From Methylobacterium sp. J-030 (GTDB lineage Bacteria; Pseudomonadota; Alphaproteobacteria; Rhizobiales; Beijerinckiaceae), in contig NZ_JAKSYM010000212.1 of NCBI RefSeq assembly GCF_022829545.1, positions 1 to 63,788 on the forward strand: a stretch of DNA of 63,788 nucleotides. Direction: 5' to 3'. Made by a program: the position numbers and the translations under genes. How positions within the stretch are numbered: the first letter of the stretch is position 1; every line of letters begins with the position of its first letter. The notes under the pieces are model-generated. The model ran no database searches. It saw nothing but the letters and a program-made list of their open reading frames with translations, and was not told the origin of the DNA. Positions 7,503 to 15,891 of the stretch are shown here, piece by piece.

Positions 7503-9088
7503 GAGGCTTCGCCGGAGGTGGCCAGGGGTGCGGTGTCGGGGATGCCGGCCGCCGCCGCGGCGCGGGCGCCGGCCAGCTCCTCGATCAGCAGCCGGGCCGA
7601 GATCCGGGCGCCCTCGTAGATCACCGGCAGGCCTGAGCCCGGATGGGTGCCGCCGCCCACGATGTAGAGCCCCGGTCCGAAGCGGTTGTGCGGCCGGAAG
7701 TACAGCATCTGCATCAGGTCGTGGGCGAGGTTGAAGGTGGCGCCCTCGTGGACGGCGAAATCCTCCTCCCACTGGGTCGGGTCGATGATCCGCTCGTAGC
7801 GGATCCGGGATTCGAGGTCGTCGATCCCGAGGAGCTTCAGCCGCTCCATCACCAGGGCGCGGTAGCTCGCCCGCTCGGCGGCCCAGTCGATCCCGGATTT
7901 CAGGTTCGGCACCGGTACCAGCACGTAGAGGGCGGTGTGCCCGAGCGGCGCCATGCCGCCGTCGGTGAAGCCGGCATGCTGCACGTAGAGCGAGGGCTGC
8001 ATCGGCAGCGTACCCTCGGTGATCTCGCGGATGTTCTTCTCGTAGCCATCGGCCAGGAGGATGGTGTGATGCCCCAGGCTCTCGGGCATTTTGCCCTCGA
8101 TGCCGAGGTAGAGCATGAAGGTCGAGCAGGAGAGCCGGGCCTTCCGGATCTTGGCGTCGCGCCAGCGCGGGCGGTGCCGCTCCGGCACCAGGGCGCGGAC
8201 CACCTTGGCGAAGTCGCCGTTGATCAGCACCGCGTCGGCGTTGAAGGTCTCGCCATCCGCCACCAGCCCGCTGGCGCGCTTGCCGTCGAACAGCACCCGC
8301 TCGACGTTGGTGTTGAGCCGCAGGTCGACGCCCATGCGTCCGGCCAAGCCCGCCATCGCATCCGAGACCGCGCCGCAGCCACCCACCGGGTGGTAGACCC
8401 CGTGCTCGTATTCGAGGAACGACAGGATCGTGAACAGGCTCGGGCACCGGAACGGCGACATGCCGAGGTACTTGGTCTGGAACGAGAAGGCGAGGCGCAC
8501 CCGCGGGTCGGCGAAGTGGCGCTTCAGGTCGCGGTCGACGCTTCTTCCGGGGTGCAGGTAGGGCAGGGCCGCGAGCATCGCCGGGCTCGCCATGCTGCGC
8601 AGGGTGTGGAAGGCCTGCTGCAGGATCGGCTTGAAGTATTCGAGCTTGGTCCGGTTCTCGGTGAAAAACGCCTGCACGTTCCGGGCGTCGTCGGGCGCGA
8701 GGCGGGCAATCTCCTGCTCCATGCGGGCGATGTCGCCGGTCGCCCGGATCGTCCCCGAGATTCCGTCCGTCCCCTCGAACACGAGGTGGTATTGCGGATC
8801 GAGCCGTTCGAGCTTGACGTGGTCCTCCAGCCGCTCGCCGCAGCTCGCGAAGATGTCGGCGAGGATCTGCGGATAGAGGAAGAACGTCGGTCCGATATCG
8901 AACTTGTAGCCGCCCGGCGCCGCCACCGTCTTGGTGCGGCCGCCGACCTGCGCGTCCTTCTCGAACAGTGTCACGTGGATTCCGGCCCGCGCCAGCAGCA
9001 AGGCGGAGGCCAGGCCCCCCGGACCGGCACCGACCACGGCCACCCGACGTCCGGTCAGCGCCCGCAACCCATTTCCTGACTGAAGCAA
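7499..9088 (-). CDS. Second carotenoid desaturase/oxidase (CrtI/CrtN/CrtP family)
   Basis: FAD-dependent enzyme of 529 aa, a paralogue of the desaturase at 1123-2652. The FAD motif is GAGPGG at residues 20-25, followed by [20 protein letters not shown]. The C-terminal flavin segment is [16 protein letters not shown] near 480. The only plausible start is the TTG at 9088, which has AGGGAG nine bases upstream; no in-frame ATG comes before the FAD motif. It heads a unit with a GTGA overlap to the DUF2141 gene and then the ABC ATPase and permease. The likely substrate is a C30 or C40 polyene; whether it desaturates or oxidises terminal methyl groups is open. Confidence 0.87.
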   Translation of the reverse strand: MLQSGNGLRALTGRRVAVVGAGPGGLASALLLARAGIHVTLFEKDAQVGGRTKTVAAPGGYKFDIGPTFFLYPQILADIFASCGERLEDHVKLERLDPQYHLVFEGTDGISGTIRATGDIARMEQEIARLAPDDARNVQAFFTENRTKLEYFKPILQQAFHTLRSMASPAMLAALPYLHPGRSVDRDLKRHFADPRVRLAFSFQTKYLGMSPFRCPSLFTILSFLEYEHGVYHPVGGCGAVSDAMAGLAGRMGVDLRLNTNVERVLFDGKRASGLVADGETFNADAVLINGDFAKVVRALVPERHRPRWRDAKIRKARLSCSTFMLYLGIEGKMPESLGHHTILLADGYEKNIREITEGTLPMQPSLYVQHAGFTDGGMAPLGHTALYVLVPVPNLKSGIDWAAERASYRALVMERLKLLGIDDLESRIRYERIIDPTQWEEDFAVHEGATFNLAHDLMQMLYFRPHNRFGPGLYIVGGGTHPGSGLPVIYEGARISARLLIEELAGARAAAAAGIPDTAPLATSGEAS

Positions 9089-9231
9089 CGCCGCCGACTC
9101 CCTGCCGAATCCCCTATTCCCCTATGGTCAAGCTAGGCTGGTAATCGCGTGCGGCAATTGCTGCCGTTTGTCGCGCGCAGAACGAACCGGGCTCATCGCA
9201 CCGCCGAAGACGGTCCGCCGGCCGGATTCCG

Positions 9232-10491
9232 TCAGGCCGGGCGCGGGCTCTCGGGCGCTGGGTGCTCGGTGCGCCACAGCCACGCGGCCGACAGGATCAG
9301 CAGGAGCGTCGCGACGGCCCCGGTCCAGCCCAGCGCATCCCAGCCGGCCCAGCGGCCGGATCCGATGGCGCGCACCAGCAGCGGGCCGGCGATCTGCCCG
9401 GCCGCGAAGGCGGCGGTCATCCGGGCCAGCAACGGGGTCGGATTGTCGGGGCGTGCCTCGCGGGCCAGTTGCAGGCCCGCCATGGTGGCGACCATGAAGG
9501 TGCCGCCCACCAACACCGCCGACACCGCGATGGCCGGCAGGGTCTGGACGAACAGGGGCAGGGCGGTGCCGAGCGCCATCACGCCCTGCGCCAGGGCCCA
9601 GATCCGCTGGCGGGATCCGTAGGTCAGGAAGCGCGCCACCGCGGCGACCGACAGGGCGGCCGCGAGGCCGAACAGCGGCCATGTCAGCCCGAAGACGAGC
9701 GGATCGGGGGCGAGCGCCCGCGCCATGGACGGGAGGAAGGTCGCCGGGACGATGTAGCCGAAGCCGAAGGTTCCGTAGCAGATCACCAGGGACAGTTGCC
9801 GGCTCCGCGTGAGCGGCGCCGTGGCCGAGGCCTCGCGCTCGGTGAGCCGCGCCGCTCGCGTGCCGGCGCTTCCGAATCGCGTGGCGGATTGCGCCCGGAC
9901 GAACAGCGCGCCGGCGCCGGCGAGCGTCCCCAGCTCCAACCAGAGCCATTGCGCCGGCTGGCGCCCCCCGACCCACGTCAGCAGGCCGGCCAGGGCGATG
10001 CCGAGCCCGACGCCGGTGTAGATCCAGGCTCCGGCCTCCCCGGAGCGCCGCCGGGCGAGCTCGGCGAGGCACCAGCCGCTGGCGCAGACCAGCGCCCAGG
10101 CGCTGAACACGCCGGCGGCGGCGCGGAGCCCGAGGCCGAGCAGCGGAACCGTCCCGGCCTCGATCGCCGCCATGGCGAAGGTCGTCAGCGCGACGCCGAG
10201 CAGGCTCACCAGCAGGCCGCGCCGCGGGTCGTCCGCGAACCACGACGCGGTCAGGGCCCCGACGAGATAGCCGCCGTAATTCGCCGCCGCCCATTCCGCG
10301 CCGGCCGCCGGGCTCAGGGTGCCGTCGCGGATCATCAGCGGCATGAGGGGCGTGAAGGCGAACCGGCCGATCCCCATGGCGACCGCCAGGGCGACAAGGC
10401 CCGAGCCGACGATCGGCCGGATCGTGGCCGGCTGCTCTGCGGAGGCGGGATGCATCGTTTCCATGGCGTGCGGTTCAGCACGGAACGGCAT
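9232..10491 (-). CDS. YbfB/YjiJ-family MFS transporter
   Basis: Inner-membrane major facilitator protein, about 419 aa with some twelve hydrophobic segments. It starts the transmembrane part with IVGSGLVALAVAMGIGRFAF, the pattern of the YbfB/YjiJ family, and has the cytoplasmic loop WFADDPRRG between TM2 and TM3. ATG codons at 10491, 10464 and 10455 are all possible; none has a strong Shine-Dalgarno. It is divergent from a LysR gene whose start is only about 40 bases away, so the two probably share an operator and the LysR protein is its likely regulator. The substrate is unknown; relatives are thought to be efflux pumps. Confidence 0.83.
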   Translation of the reverse strand: MPFRAEPHAMETMHPASAEQPATIRPIVGSGLVALAVAMGIGRFAFTPLMPLMIRDGTLSPAAGAEWAAANYGGYLVGALTASWFADDPRRGLLVSLLGVALTTFAMAAIEAGTVPLLGLGLRAAAGVFSAWALVCASGWCLAELARRRSGEAGAWIYTGVGLGIALAGLLTWVGGRQPAQWLWLELGTLAGAGALFVRAQSATRFGSAGTRAARLTEREASATAPLTRSRQLSLVICYGTFGFGYIVPATFLPSMARALAPDPLVFGLTWPLFGLAAALSVAAVARFLTYGSRQRIWALAQGVMALGTALPLFVQTLPAIAVSAVLVGGTFMVATMAGLQLAREARPDNPTPLLARMTAAFAAGQIAGPLLVRAIGSGRWAGWDALGWTGAVATLLLILSAAWLWRTEHPAPESPRPA

Positions 10492-10530
10492 GTCTTGGAA
10501 AATGAATTCTTGTGACGTATCGTTCTTGGT

Positions 10531-11415
10531 ATGAGAACGATGGATCTCGATGACCTGCACATCTTCCGCTGCGTCGTCCGGGAAGGCGGGGTGACGCGGG
10601 CGGCGGCGCAGCTCCACCGGGTGCCCTCCAACGTCACGACGCGGATCAAGCAGTTCGAGGAGCGGCTGGGGGTCGCGCTGTTCCGCCGACAAGGGCGCAG
10701 CCTCACCCTGACGGAGGCGGGGCGTACGCTGCTCGGCCATGCGGAGAAGCTGCTGCACATGGCCGATCAGGCCGAGCGGGACCTGCGCGGCGGGACCGTG
10801 CGCGGCGTGCTGCGCCTCGGCGCCCTGGAGAGCACGGCCGGCGCACGGCTGCCGCCGATCCTGTCGGCGTTCTACGAGCGGTATCCGGACGTCGCCATCG
10901 AGCTGCAGACCGGCACGACGCAGGCGCTGCTGCGTCAGCTCGACCGGTTCGAGGTGGAGGCGGCCTTCGTGTCGGAGCCGTTCGAGCGCCGAAGCCTCTC
11001 GTCGGTCCACGCCTTCGACGAAGATCTGGTCCTGATCACCGGAATGGGCGCGACGACGATCCGCGAGGCGGTCGCGCTGGGCGGGCGGACCGTGGTGGCC
11101 TTTCCGCAGGGCTGCTCCTACCGCGCGCGCCTCGTCGCGTGGCTGGCCGGGGAGGGCGCGTCGCCGGAGCGGGTGCTGGAGATGAATTCGTACCACGCCA
11201 TCGTGGCCTGCGTGGCGGCCGGAACGGGGGCCGCGATCGTGCCGGGCGAGATGCTCGATCATGCCGTCCTGAGCGATGCGGTGCAGCGCCATCCGCTGCC
11301 CGAGCGCCTGCGCCGCAACCGCACGCATCTCGTCTGGTCCGGAGAGGCGAGCACGCCGCTGCAGGCGCTCATGGCGCTGCTCCCCAAGCCGGACGCCGAC
11401 GTCCGGGCTGCGTGA
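10531..11415 (+). CDS. LysR-family transcriptional regulator
   Basis: Regulator of 294 aa with the standard layout: an N-terminal winged helix-turn-helix at residues 5-64 (LDDLHIFRCVVREGGVTRAA, then a TRIKQFEERLGVALFRR recognition region) and a two-lobed effector domain from about residue 92 (VRGVLRLGALESTAGARLPP). Members bind between divergent promoters and respond to a small-molecule inducer. Here the roughly 40-base gap to the divergent MFS gene makes that exporter the natural target. The gap contains the AT-rich stretch TGAATTCTTGTGACGTATCG, in which a LysR-type T-N11-A site could lie, but I cannot define one firmly. Confidence 0.9.
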   Translation: MRTMDLDDLHIFRCVVREGGVTRAAAQLHRVPSNVTTRIKQFEERLGVALFRRQGRSLTLTEAGRTLLGHAEKLLHMADQAERDLRGGTVRGVLRLGALESTAGARLPPILSAFYERYPDVAIELQTGTTQALLRQLDRFEVEAAFVSEPFERRSLSSVHAFDEDLVLITGMGATTIREAVALGGRTVVAFPQGCSYRARLVAWLAGEGASPERVLEMNSYHAIVACVAAGTGAAIVPGEMLDHAVLSDAVQRHPLPERLRRNRTHLVWSGEASTPLQALMALLPKPDADVRAA

Positions 11416-11433
11416 GACGGCGCGGCCTGCAGC

Positions 11434-11514
11434 ATCGCGGTTCGTCCGCGCGAAGGTGCGGCGGCGGTTGTCCCCCCGGGCGCGGCGATCCCGACCCATG
11501 GTCGGGATCGCCGC
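11434..11514. repeat. Dispersed repeat, family B, copy 2, with a 14-bp hairpin
   Basis: It starts with the same block as copy 1 (ATCGCGGTTCGTCCGCGCGA) and ends in a perfect 14-bp inverted repeat, GCGGCGATCCCGAC (11482-11495) and GTCGGGATCGCCGC (11501-11514), with a 5-base loop. It lies between two convergent genes (the LysR gene and the Tad protein), so it very likely also works as a bidirectional terminator although it lacks a T-run. Confidence 0.75.
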
Positions 11515-11523
11515 AACTGGGTG

Positions 11524-12828
11524 TCAGTTGCTCAATCTGACGGAGGCGACGGCGGTCGAGAACAGCTGGAGCATCGCGGCCGTGATATCACCGCCGGAGG
11601 CGACGGGAAAATACAGCCCGTCGGACGCGCAGGCCTTGAGCATCGGTCCGATCTGGCTCTCGTATGGCTTGACGTAGCTGACGTAGAAACCGTTGTCGTA
11701 GATCGGCAAGTACTGCGTGTAGACGATGCCGATGCGGACGTTGTTGCTCTTCAGCGCGTTGCACGTCGACGGGCTGAACGGGCCGATGAAGCGATTGCTG
11801 CCGATCTGGAACCCGGCGCTCTGATTGGTGACGGTGCCGCCGGTATCCTCCACGCCGTCGGTCACGAAGAACAGGAACCGGATCGGCGACAGGGACGTCG
11901 TGCCGGTACCGCTGGCCGGGATCGTCGCGGTCATCTTGGTGATGGCGCGCTCGAAATCGGTCTGGTTGTCGGACTGGTTATAATACGCATAGGCGATGTC
12001 GATGTTGCTCGCCGCGGTTTTGATCTGACTCAAAACCGGTGTCATCGCCTGCAACCGGGTCTGCGTCGTGGAATCGTTGAAGGTCCACATCTCCATCTGG
12101 AACTGCTGGCTGAGCGACATGCTGGCATTGGCCTGATCGACCAGCGCCGAGACCGCATCCCTCAGGACCTGGATGCGCAGCTTGATGTTGTTCTTCTGGG
12201 CGACGTGATAATTGTCGTTCAGGTTGTCGCCGGTCACGTTGCCCTGACTGTCGTAGGTGTGCTCGTGACAGGCGAAGGCGCAGCCGCCGGTCACGTTCTT
12301 CATGTTGCTGACGTCGGTATCGGTGGCGGCGAGGCCCATCGACGGGGAATTGTCGAGCAGAAGATAGAAGTTGATGTACTGGAACAGATTGCGGGTGCTC
12401 GATGCGCTCCCGCCGATATTCATGGTCATGACCTTCATCATCGAGGCCAAGCTGGTCTTCACGGTGGCGGTGTAGCTCGCCGTCAGGCTCACGGTCGAGG
12501 CGCCGTTGACCGGTGTCCCCGGCGTGAAGGAGGCGACGGTCACACCGGGAACCTTGGCGGCCTCGGTCCGGAACTGCGTCTCCATGTTCTGAAGGTTGGT
12601 CGTGGTGATGGTATTGCTCTTCTGGGACATGACCGCGAGGACGGCCCCGTCGAGCGCAGCGTCGAGGCGGGCCTTGGCGGCGTTGCGCCGGCCGTAATCG
12701 ATGGCCGCGGCCGAGGCGAACAGGATCGGCATCGCCACGAGGGCGAGGGTCACCGCGACCTGGCCGGAGCGCGCGCGCCGGTAACGCCTCAGGCGCGAGC
12801 GGAGGGAGCGGCCAGGAAACAGAGACAT
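11524..12828 (-). CDS. TadG-like pilus assembly protein with von Willebrand A domain
   Basis: Protein of about 434 aa. The N-terminal part has a basic stretch and one membrane segment (SGQVAVTLALVAMPILFASAAAIDYGRR), the TadE/TadG-like anchor. The C-terminal half holds a VWA-type domain; its metal-site motif is seen in LLLDNSPSMG (DxSxS), with a later FFVTDGVED strand. Such proteins sit in the inner membrane facing the periplasm and belong to the Flp/Tad pilus system. The ATG at 12828 is preferred because GGGTGG lies nine bases upstream; an in-frame GTG is at 12837. It is the last gene of a three-gene unit with two TadE-like genes. Confidence 0.85.
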   Translation of the reverse strand: MSLFPGRSLRSRLRRYRRARSGQVAVTLALVAMPILFASAAAIDYGRRNAAKARLDAALDGAVLAVMSQKSNTITTTNLQNMETQFRTEAAKVPGVTVASFTPGTPVNGASTVSLTASYTATVKTSLASMMKVMTMNIGGSASSTRNLFQYINFYLLLDNSPSMGLAATDTDVSNMKNVTGGCAFACHEHTYDSQGNVTGDNLNDNYHVAQKNNIKLRIQVLRDAVSALVDQANASMSLSQQFQMEMWTFNDSTTQTRLQAMTPVLSQIKTAASNIDIAYAYYNQSDNQTDFERAITKMTATIPASGTGTTSLSPIRFLFFVTDGVEDTGGTVTNQSAGFQIGSNRFIGPFSPSTCNALKSNNVRIGIVYTQYLPIYDNGFYVSYVKPYESQIGPMLKACASDGLYFPVASGGDITAAMLQLFSTAVASVRLSN

Positions 12829-12855
12829 GATATCCACCCGCGGTCGGCCACAGCT

Positions 12856-13476
12856 CTAGTAGGTCGGGCAGACCACGCCGCCCGGCATCACGATCTCGTT
12901 GATGGTCCGCTCCGACCACGGAATCTGCCGGGTGAAGGTCAGGCCCTGCGCACCGAAGATCCACCGGTAGAGGGCGCTGCCGATGATCGGCGTGTAGGCC
13001 ATCGAGACCTCCGCCAGGATGTAGCGGGCCCCGTTGAACTGATAGGCGGCGGGCGTGGCCGGTAGGCCGTTCGTCCCGTTGATCTGCTGAGCCGGGCGCT
13101 TGGTCGCGTTCTGGGACCAACTGGAACAGACGCCGCCGTAGAACGTGCCGTTGTAGGATAGAACGCCCATCGCGTTGACGACGATCTGGAGGCCCGAGGC
13201 GTCGAGCGGCCTGAGGATCGCGGTCGCGGCGCTGGCGATCGTCGTCATGTCGCTGGCAGAGGGGCTCGGGTTGTCCGCGCGCCCCGAGAGATCGCCGAGC
13301 GTCCGGGCGAACAGCGTCAGCTTGCGGTTGGCATCAAGGATGCGGGTCAACTCGACGGTGCCGAAATAGATGACGACCAGCACCGGCAGGACGAGGGCGA
13401 ACTCGACGGCGGCGATCCCCCGTCCATCGGCCCGAAAGCGCTTCAGGATCTGCGAGAGGGCGCCCATCACGAACAT
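12856..13476 (-). CDS. TadE-family pilus assembly protein
   Basis: Protein of 206 aa with the TadE hallmark: a short basic N-terminus, then GIAAVEFALVLPVLVVIYFG as a pilin-like membrane helix with the conserved Glu after Val (AVEFA). The rest is periplasmic and carries two Cys residues near VCSSW and VVCPTY. TadE-type pseudopilins are processed by the TadV peptidase and are needed for Flp pilus assembly. The start overlaps the previous gene's stop by ten bases and it is followed closely by the TadG-like gene, so the three form an operon. No ATPase or pilin gene of the Tad system is in the window. Confidence 0.85.
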   Translation of the reverse strand: MFVMGALSQILKRFRADGRGIAAVEFALVLPVLVVIYFGTVELTRILDANRKLTLFARTLGDLSGRADNPSPSASDMTTIASAATAILRPLDASGLQIVVNAMGVLSYNGTFYGGVCSSWSQNATKRPAQQINGTNGLPATPAAYQFNGARYILAEVSMAYTPIIGSALYRWIFGAQGLTFTRQIPWSERTINEIVMPGGVVCPTY

Positions 13477-14135
13477 ACGGATGTGGTGGTGTAGGGCTCG
13501 ATCTTGAACACGGTCGCGGCCTGGATCGCCCGCCGCTTGTTCGGCAGGTTTGCCGGTGCCGCGCCGAGGAACGGGAAGAAGACCGGGATGTCCACGGCCG
13601 CCTGAATCACCATGATCGCGGAGGCGCCCCCGCAGGTGTAGCTCTGGAAGTTGGGGTTCCAGTCGCTGACGCCGTTGTTGTTGATGGCGACGGGGGAGAC
13701 CGTCGTGGCCCCCGCATAACTGGAGGCCGACGTGATGCTGACTCGGACATTGGCGCAGTTGAAGATCGTGACCCGCGCAGCGCCGCTCGGCTGCGTGCAG
13801 ATCGCGGTGCGAAACCGGCCGATCAGCGTCGCCGCGTCGGTCGTGCCGGCGTTCGCGGTCTGAAAGGAGCCCGTGTAGACTTGGCGCCCGGCCTCGACGA
13901 CGGCCTGCTGAAGAATCTCCTGTTCCCAGGCGACCAGCCCGTTCTCCAGGCAGGCCCCGATCAGGGCGATGAAGGGAAGCGCCACGAGACCGAACTCGAC
14001 CGCCGTGGCACCGCTTCGTTCACGACCCAGCCGCGCGACAGGTCTCGGCGGCCTCAGCCAACGGAAAGCGACATGGCTCAATGGTCTCACGGTCCGACCC
14101 GGCGGGTTGGGGTAATCGGACGGGATAGACCACAA
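13467..14135 (-). CDS. TadE-family pilus assembly protein, first gene of the unit
   Basis: Protein of up to 222 aa. After a 40-residue basic leader, the pilin-like helix SGATAVEFGLVALPFIALIG has the conserved TAVEFG pattern of TadE proteins. The remainder is periplasmic, with Cys residues in AICTQ, FNCAN, YTCGG and the C-terminal SVCS that could form disulfides. The long leader makes an internal start possible (for example at LSHVAFRWLR, though no ATG is there), so the N-terminus is uncertain. Upstream is a relatively AT-rich region (14136-14260) suitable for a promoter. Role: minor pseudopilin of the Flp pilus, from family knowledge. Confidence 0.83.
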   Translation of the reverse strand: MWSIPSDYPNPPGRTVRPLSHVAFRWLRPPRPVARLGRERSGATAVEFGLVALPFIALIGACLENGLVAWEQEILQQAVVEAGRQVYTGSFQTANAGTTDAATLIGRFRTAICTQPSGAARVTIFNCANVRVSITSASSYAGATTVSPVAINNNGVSDWNPNFQSYTCGGASAIMVIQAAVDIPVFFPFLGAAPANLPNKRRAIQAATVFKIEPYTTTSVCS

Positions 14136-14263
14136 GAATCTTACGTTTCTCCATATGCGATCGCGGAAATCTGGCCGCCAGAGTGTTATTGATGTCGTTT
14201 AAGGTTGTGGCGTGGAAGCTCTTTCAACCGAGGATATATGCGGGATCTCGATCAGCCTGAGTC

Positions 14264-14340
14264 ATCGAGATCCGCGCGCGCGACGGTGCGGCGGCGCTCG
14301 TCCGCCAGGCCTCGCTGACCGGACCCTGGGTCGGGATCGG
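14264..14340. repeat. Dispersed repeat, family B, diverged copy 3
   Basis: This copy shares the order of blocks with the other two family B elements (ATCGAGATCCGCGCGCGCGA, then GGTGCGGCGGCG, then GGGTCGGGATCGG) but has lost the perfect terminal hairpin. It lies between the promoter region of the pilus operon and the end of the TrmH gene. The flanking 14136-14263 is AT-richer and holds no gene I can support. Confidence 0.5.
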
Positions 14341-14398
14341 CGAGAACGCGTATGCGGTGCAGCCTGAACGGACCGACACTCGGGTCTCCGGCGCGGAC

Positions 14399-15229
14399 TC
14401 ATCGCCCGCCGTCGAGCCGCCCCTGGCCGCGCGCGATGGCGTGCAGGGCGATTCCCGCCGCGGTGGCGACGTTGAGGGAATCGAATCCCGCCGCCATTGG
14501 AATGCGGACCGGCCGCGCCCGGGCGAGGATCGCCGCGTCGAGCCCTGGCCCCTCCGTGCCGAGAATCAGGAGGGCCCGTGATGGAGCGGCGCACGCTTCA
14601 AGGGGCTCCGTCGCTCCCGGACTGAGCGCCAGGACCTGCAGCCCGAGCGAGTCGGCGAGCCGCATCCAGTCCTGGTCGGCGGCGAGCCGCGCGAAGGGCT
14701 GGATCAGCGCCGCGCCGGCCGAGACCCGGATGCTCTTCCGATAGAGCGGATCGCAGCTCGCCGCGTCGAGCAGCACCGCATCCGCCCCGAAGGCGGCGGC
14801 GTTGCGGAAGGCGGCGCCGACATTGTCGTGGTTGGTCAGGCCCGCGAGCCCGAGCACCAGGGCCGGCGCGGGTGGGGGCGGCACGAGCGTTGCCGCGTCG
14901 GGCTCAGGCCCGCGCAGGCCGACCGCCAGCACCCCGCGATGGATCGGGAAGCCCGCCGCGGCGCTCATCACCGCCTTGGCGGCGAGGAAGACCGGCGGGG
15001 GCTCGGGGCAGGCGGCCACGGCCCCGGCGAGGCCTGGCCACCGCTCGGGCAGGAGCAGGATCGATTCGGCGCGGAAGCGGCTGCGCCGGCCGAGCAGCAG
15101 CCGCAGGGTCACCTCGCCCTCGGCGATGAAGCGCCCGGCGCGGCCCACGAGGTCGCGCTCGCGGATGTGGGCGTAGGGTTGGAGGCGCGGGTCGTCCGGG
15201 TCGGCGATCGTCTCCGGGCCGGGATCCAC
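14399..15229 (-). CDS. TrmH/SpoU-family RNA 2'-O-ribose methyltransferase
   Basis: SAM-dependent RNA methyltransferase of the SPOUT class, 276 aa. The three family motifs are visible in the C-terminal half: LTNHDNVGAAFRNAAAFG (motif 1), LLILGTEGPGLD (motif 2) and IPMAAGFDSLNVATAAGIAL (motif 3), which form the knotted cofactor site. The N-terminal 100 residues are the usual RNA-binding substrate domain (AHIRERDLVGRAGRFIAEGE). The start is a GTG at 15229, one base after the stop of the MaoC gene, so translation is probably coupled. The exact target nucleotide (rRNA or tRNA) cannot be told. Confidence 0.9.
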   Translation of the reverse strand: MDPGPETIADPDDPRLQPYAHIRERDLVGRAGRFIAEGEVTLRLLLGRRSRFRAESILLLPERWPGLAGAVAACPEPPPVFLAAKAVMSAAAGFPIHRGVLAVGLRGPEPDAATLVPPPPAPALVLGLAGLTNHDNVGAAFRNAAAFGADAVLLDAASCDPLYRKSIRVSAGAALIQPFARLAADQDWMRLADSLGLQVLALSPGATEPLEACAAPSRALLILGTEGPGLDAAILARARPVRIPMAAGFDSLNVATAAGIALHAIARGQGRLDGGR

Positions 15230-15230
15230 C

Positions 15231-15704
15231 TCAGCCCTGCGCGCGCTCGGTGCGGCTGGCGAGCGGGTCGGCCTCGGCCTTGGTCGGCACCTTCACCAGC
15301 GCCTCGCCGTCGAGGACGGTCTCCCCCGCCACCGAGCATTGGCAGGCGAGCCGCGCGCGGCGCCGCTCCGGCATCAGCTCGGCGACCGTCACGGTGACCT
15401 CCACGACGTCGCCGATCCGCACCGGCGCGCGGAAGTTCAGGGTCTGCGAGATGTAGACCGCCCCCGGCCCCGGCAGGCGGGTCCCGAGCACCGCCGAGAT
15501 CAGCCCGGCGGTGTAGAGACCGTGGGCGATGCGGGTGCCGAACGGCGTGCGGGCGGCGAAGTGCTCGGACAGGTGGATCGGGTTGCGGTCGCCGGTGATC
15601 TCGGCGAAGCCGACCACATCCGAGGACGCGATCGTCTTCGACAGGGTCTCCGACAATCCGACCTCGAGATCCTCGAAATAGAGCACGCGCAATTCGGGCA
15701 GCAT
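15231..15704 (-). CDS. MaoC-family (R)-specific enoyl-CoA hydratase-like protein
   Basis: Hot-dog-fold hydratase of 157 aa from the ATG at 15704, which has GGAGG upstream; a longer frame to 15791 has an Arg-rich unlikely leader. The hydratase motif is seen in FAEITGDRNPIHLSEHFAARTPFGTRIAHG, with the catalytic Asp (GD) and His (IH) in the usual places. The enzyme hydrates trans-2-enoyl-CoA to (R)-3-hydroxyacyl-CoA. In a PHA producer (a PHA synthase is at 45260-47101) such a PhaJ-like enzyme can supply monomers, but MaoC proteins also serve other acyl-CoA pathways. Confidence 0.85.
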   Translation of the reverse strand: MLPELRVLYFEDLEVGLSETLSKTIASSDVVGFAEITGDRNPIHLSEHFAARTPFGTRIAHGLYTAGLISAVLGTRLPGPGAVYISQTLNFRAPVRIGDVVEVTVTVAELMPERRRARLACQCSVAGETVLDGEALVKVPTKAEADPLASRTERAQG

Positions 15705-15891
15705 GACTCGGCAGACCTCCGCTTCCGGCCTGTGACGCCGTCCGCGCCCGGCCCTGGCTCTGGCCTCGCACGATCGCAGGATCGAATCCACCCGGACGAA
15801 GGCCTAACCAGCCTCGAACTTTCTTGAGGCGCGGACAGGGTTTTCTCAACGGCCCTCGACAGGCGCCCCCGGGTCGGCGAAGACGCCCCCC

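Noticed and set aside
9232..11499. A 755-codon minus-strand frame covering the MFS gene and the LysR gene
   Set aside because: The part before about codon 336 is antisense to the LysR regulator. The MFS protein starts near 10491.
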